Shown in pieces: positions 12,860 through 13,743 of a DNA stretch of 13,743 nt. The position numbers and the translations under genes were made by a program. The notes below the pieces were generated by a model. That model saw nothing but the letters and a program-made list of their open reading frames with translations. It was not told where the DNA came from and made no database searches. The stretch covers positions 1 through 13,743 of the forward strand of contig JBLHGQ010000076.1 of assembly GCA_047614505.1 (NCBI GenBank). Reading direction: 5' to 3'. The stretch is from JABDJL01 sp047614505. GTDB lineage: Bacteria > Pseudomonadota > Gammaproteobacteria > Xanthomonadales > SZUA-36. Every line of letters begins with the position of its first letter. The first letter of the stretch is position 1.

Positions 12860-13743
12860 CTAACCCGGACGGTTGATCGGAATGATATTAGCCGGCTCTA
12901 AATTAGCACTGGACTTGGCCAGTTCCGGCACCAGACGCAACATAATCCGCCCAAGACTCTTGGTGTCATAGCGCCTGACCGCAAGTTCGATGTTTCTCAG
13001 TTCTGACCTAAGGTCATCCCAGTCAGCTTGCCTCGGGTGAGCCAGGAAAATTTTCTCATGCGTGGTCATATCATACGGTTCAAGCTCATGAAACAGCTCT
13101 TCGTACAACTTCTCGCCGGGCCGAAGACCGGTATAAATGATCTGGATATCACGGCCAGGTTCTTTCCCGGCAAGTCTGATCATTTGTTCAGCAAGATAGG
13201 TAATCTTTACCGGATCACCCATATCAAGAACGTATATCTCACCACCAGCACCCAATACCGCAGCCTGCATAATGAGCTGGCTGGCTTCAGCAATCGTCAT
13301 AAAATAACGGGAAATCTCAGGGTGGGTAACCGTAACCGGCCCGCCCTTTTCAATCTGTTCCTGGAATAGTGGTACAACGCTACCATTGGAATTCAACACA
13401 TTTCCGAATCGTACGGTAATAAAACGTGTGTTTGAACGGGCGTTCATGTTCTGACAATACATCTCTGCAACCCGTTTGGTTGCGCCCATGATATTAGCAG
13501 GGTTGACTGCTTTGTCAGTTGAGATGAGGACAAAGGTCCCAACACCGTGGCGTTCTGCAACTTCGGAAAGCCGCATCGTACCGAGAACATTATTACGGAA
13601 TGCTTCACGAATCTGCGTCTGCAATATCGGTAGATGTTTGTAAGCTGCAGCGTGGAATATCATGTCAGGTTTGTATTCCCCGACGACCTTTTCTACCGTG
13701 GCCGGATCACAAATATCACCCAGTATTGAATAGAATATCAGGT
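12860..13743 (-). CDS. CapD/FlaA1-type nucleotide-sugar 4,6-dehydratase, C-terminal part
   Basis: The gene runs off the right edge; 293 residues of its C-terminal part are visible. The frame is open to the last base and reads GDICDPATVEKVVGEYKPDMIFHAAAYKH in family order, the short-chain dehydrogenase fold of membrane-anchored UDP-N-acetylglucosamine 4,6-dehydratases (WbpM, PglF, CapD). The catalytic site shows ISTDKAVNP followed by MGATK, i.e. Met in place of the usual Tyr of YxxxK, as in WbpM. Further family marks are TVRFGNVLNSNGSVVPLF, ITYLAEQMIRLAG and GLRPGEKLYEELF. The full protein is usually about 620-660 aa with N-terminal membrane helices, which would lie outside the window. It probably starts the sugar-nucleotide steps for O-antigen or exopolysaccharide and heads a transcript with galU. 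Confidence 0.93.
   Translation of the reverse strand, partial: LIFYSILGDICDPATVEKVVGEYKPDMIFHAAAYKHLPILQTQIREAFRNNVLGTMRLSEVAERHGVGTFVLISTDKAVNPANIMGATKRVAEMYCQNMNARSNTRFITVRFGNVLNSNGSVVPLFQEQIEKGGPVTVTHPEISRYFMTIAEASQLIMQAAVLGAGGEIYVLDMGDPVKITYLAEQMIRLAGKEPGRDIQIIYTGLRPGEKLYEELFHELEPYDMTTHEKIFLAHPRQADWDDLRSELRNIELAVRRYDTKSLGRIMLRLVPELAKSSANLEPANIIPINRPG

Noticed and set aside
1..13743. CRISPR array, RNA gene, toxin-antitoxin pair or a wholly new multi-gene system
   Set aside because: No regularly spaced repeats, tRNA/rRNA-like sequence or unexplained gene cluster was seen; nearly all bases belong to recognisable families.

Overview
The window looks like chromosomal DNA of a gammaproteobacterium. 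The evidence is an E. coli-type LexA with matching CTGT-N8-ACAG operators, an NfuA that fuses an A-type carrier domain to an NFU domain, a diheme cytochrome c4-like protein, and a lexA-imuA-imuB-dnaE2 mutagenesis cassette. Genus cannot be told from the sequence alone. Coding density is very high, and no gene-free stretch exceeds about 70 bp.

Layout. Plus strand, 1-2452: the end of a DUF2461-like gene, a LemA protein and a DUF2207 membrane protein with a Gly-rich tail. Plus strand, 2457-9617: an SOS mutagenesis region. A promoter overlapped by a LexA box drives lexA, imuA and imuB, which are translationally coupled by short overlaps. A DUF502 membrane protein and an NTF2-like lipoprotein follow. 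Then dnaE2 comes under its own perfect LexA box, which abuts its start codon. Plus strand, 9644-10285: a diheme cytochrome c with its own sigma70-like promoter. Minus strand, 13743-10299: an operon-like run of a CapD/FlaA1-type nucleotide-sugar dehydratase (cut by the window edge), galU, a putative esterase and nfuA. It converges on the cytochrome gene with only 13 bp between the stop codons.

How the genes work together. LexA represses itself, imuAB and dnaE2. On DNA damage, RecA-stimulated self-cleavage of LexA should induce the ImuA-ImuB-DnaE2 translesion system, in which DnaE2 is the polymerase and ImuB is a non-catalytic Y-family adaptor. GalU and the dehydratase supply or modify nucleotide sugars for surface polysaccharide. 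NfuA delivers Fe-S clusters and has no obvious functional link to its operon partners.

Most notable points: (a) a 57-bp near-perfect palindrome, preceded by three 12-bp tandem repeats, sits in frame inside dnaE2 just after the third catalytic aspartate; (b) ImuB appears to lack most of the fingers region while keeping the rest of the family architecture; (c) dnaE2 has no Shine-Dalgarno sequence, and its predicted transcription start falls at the AUG, so it may be leaderless; (d) two unrelated envelope genes are embedded in the mutagenesis cassette. No CRISPR array, rRNA, tRNA or transposase gene was seen.
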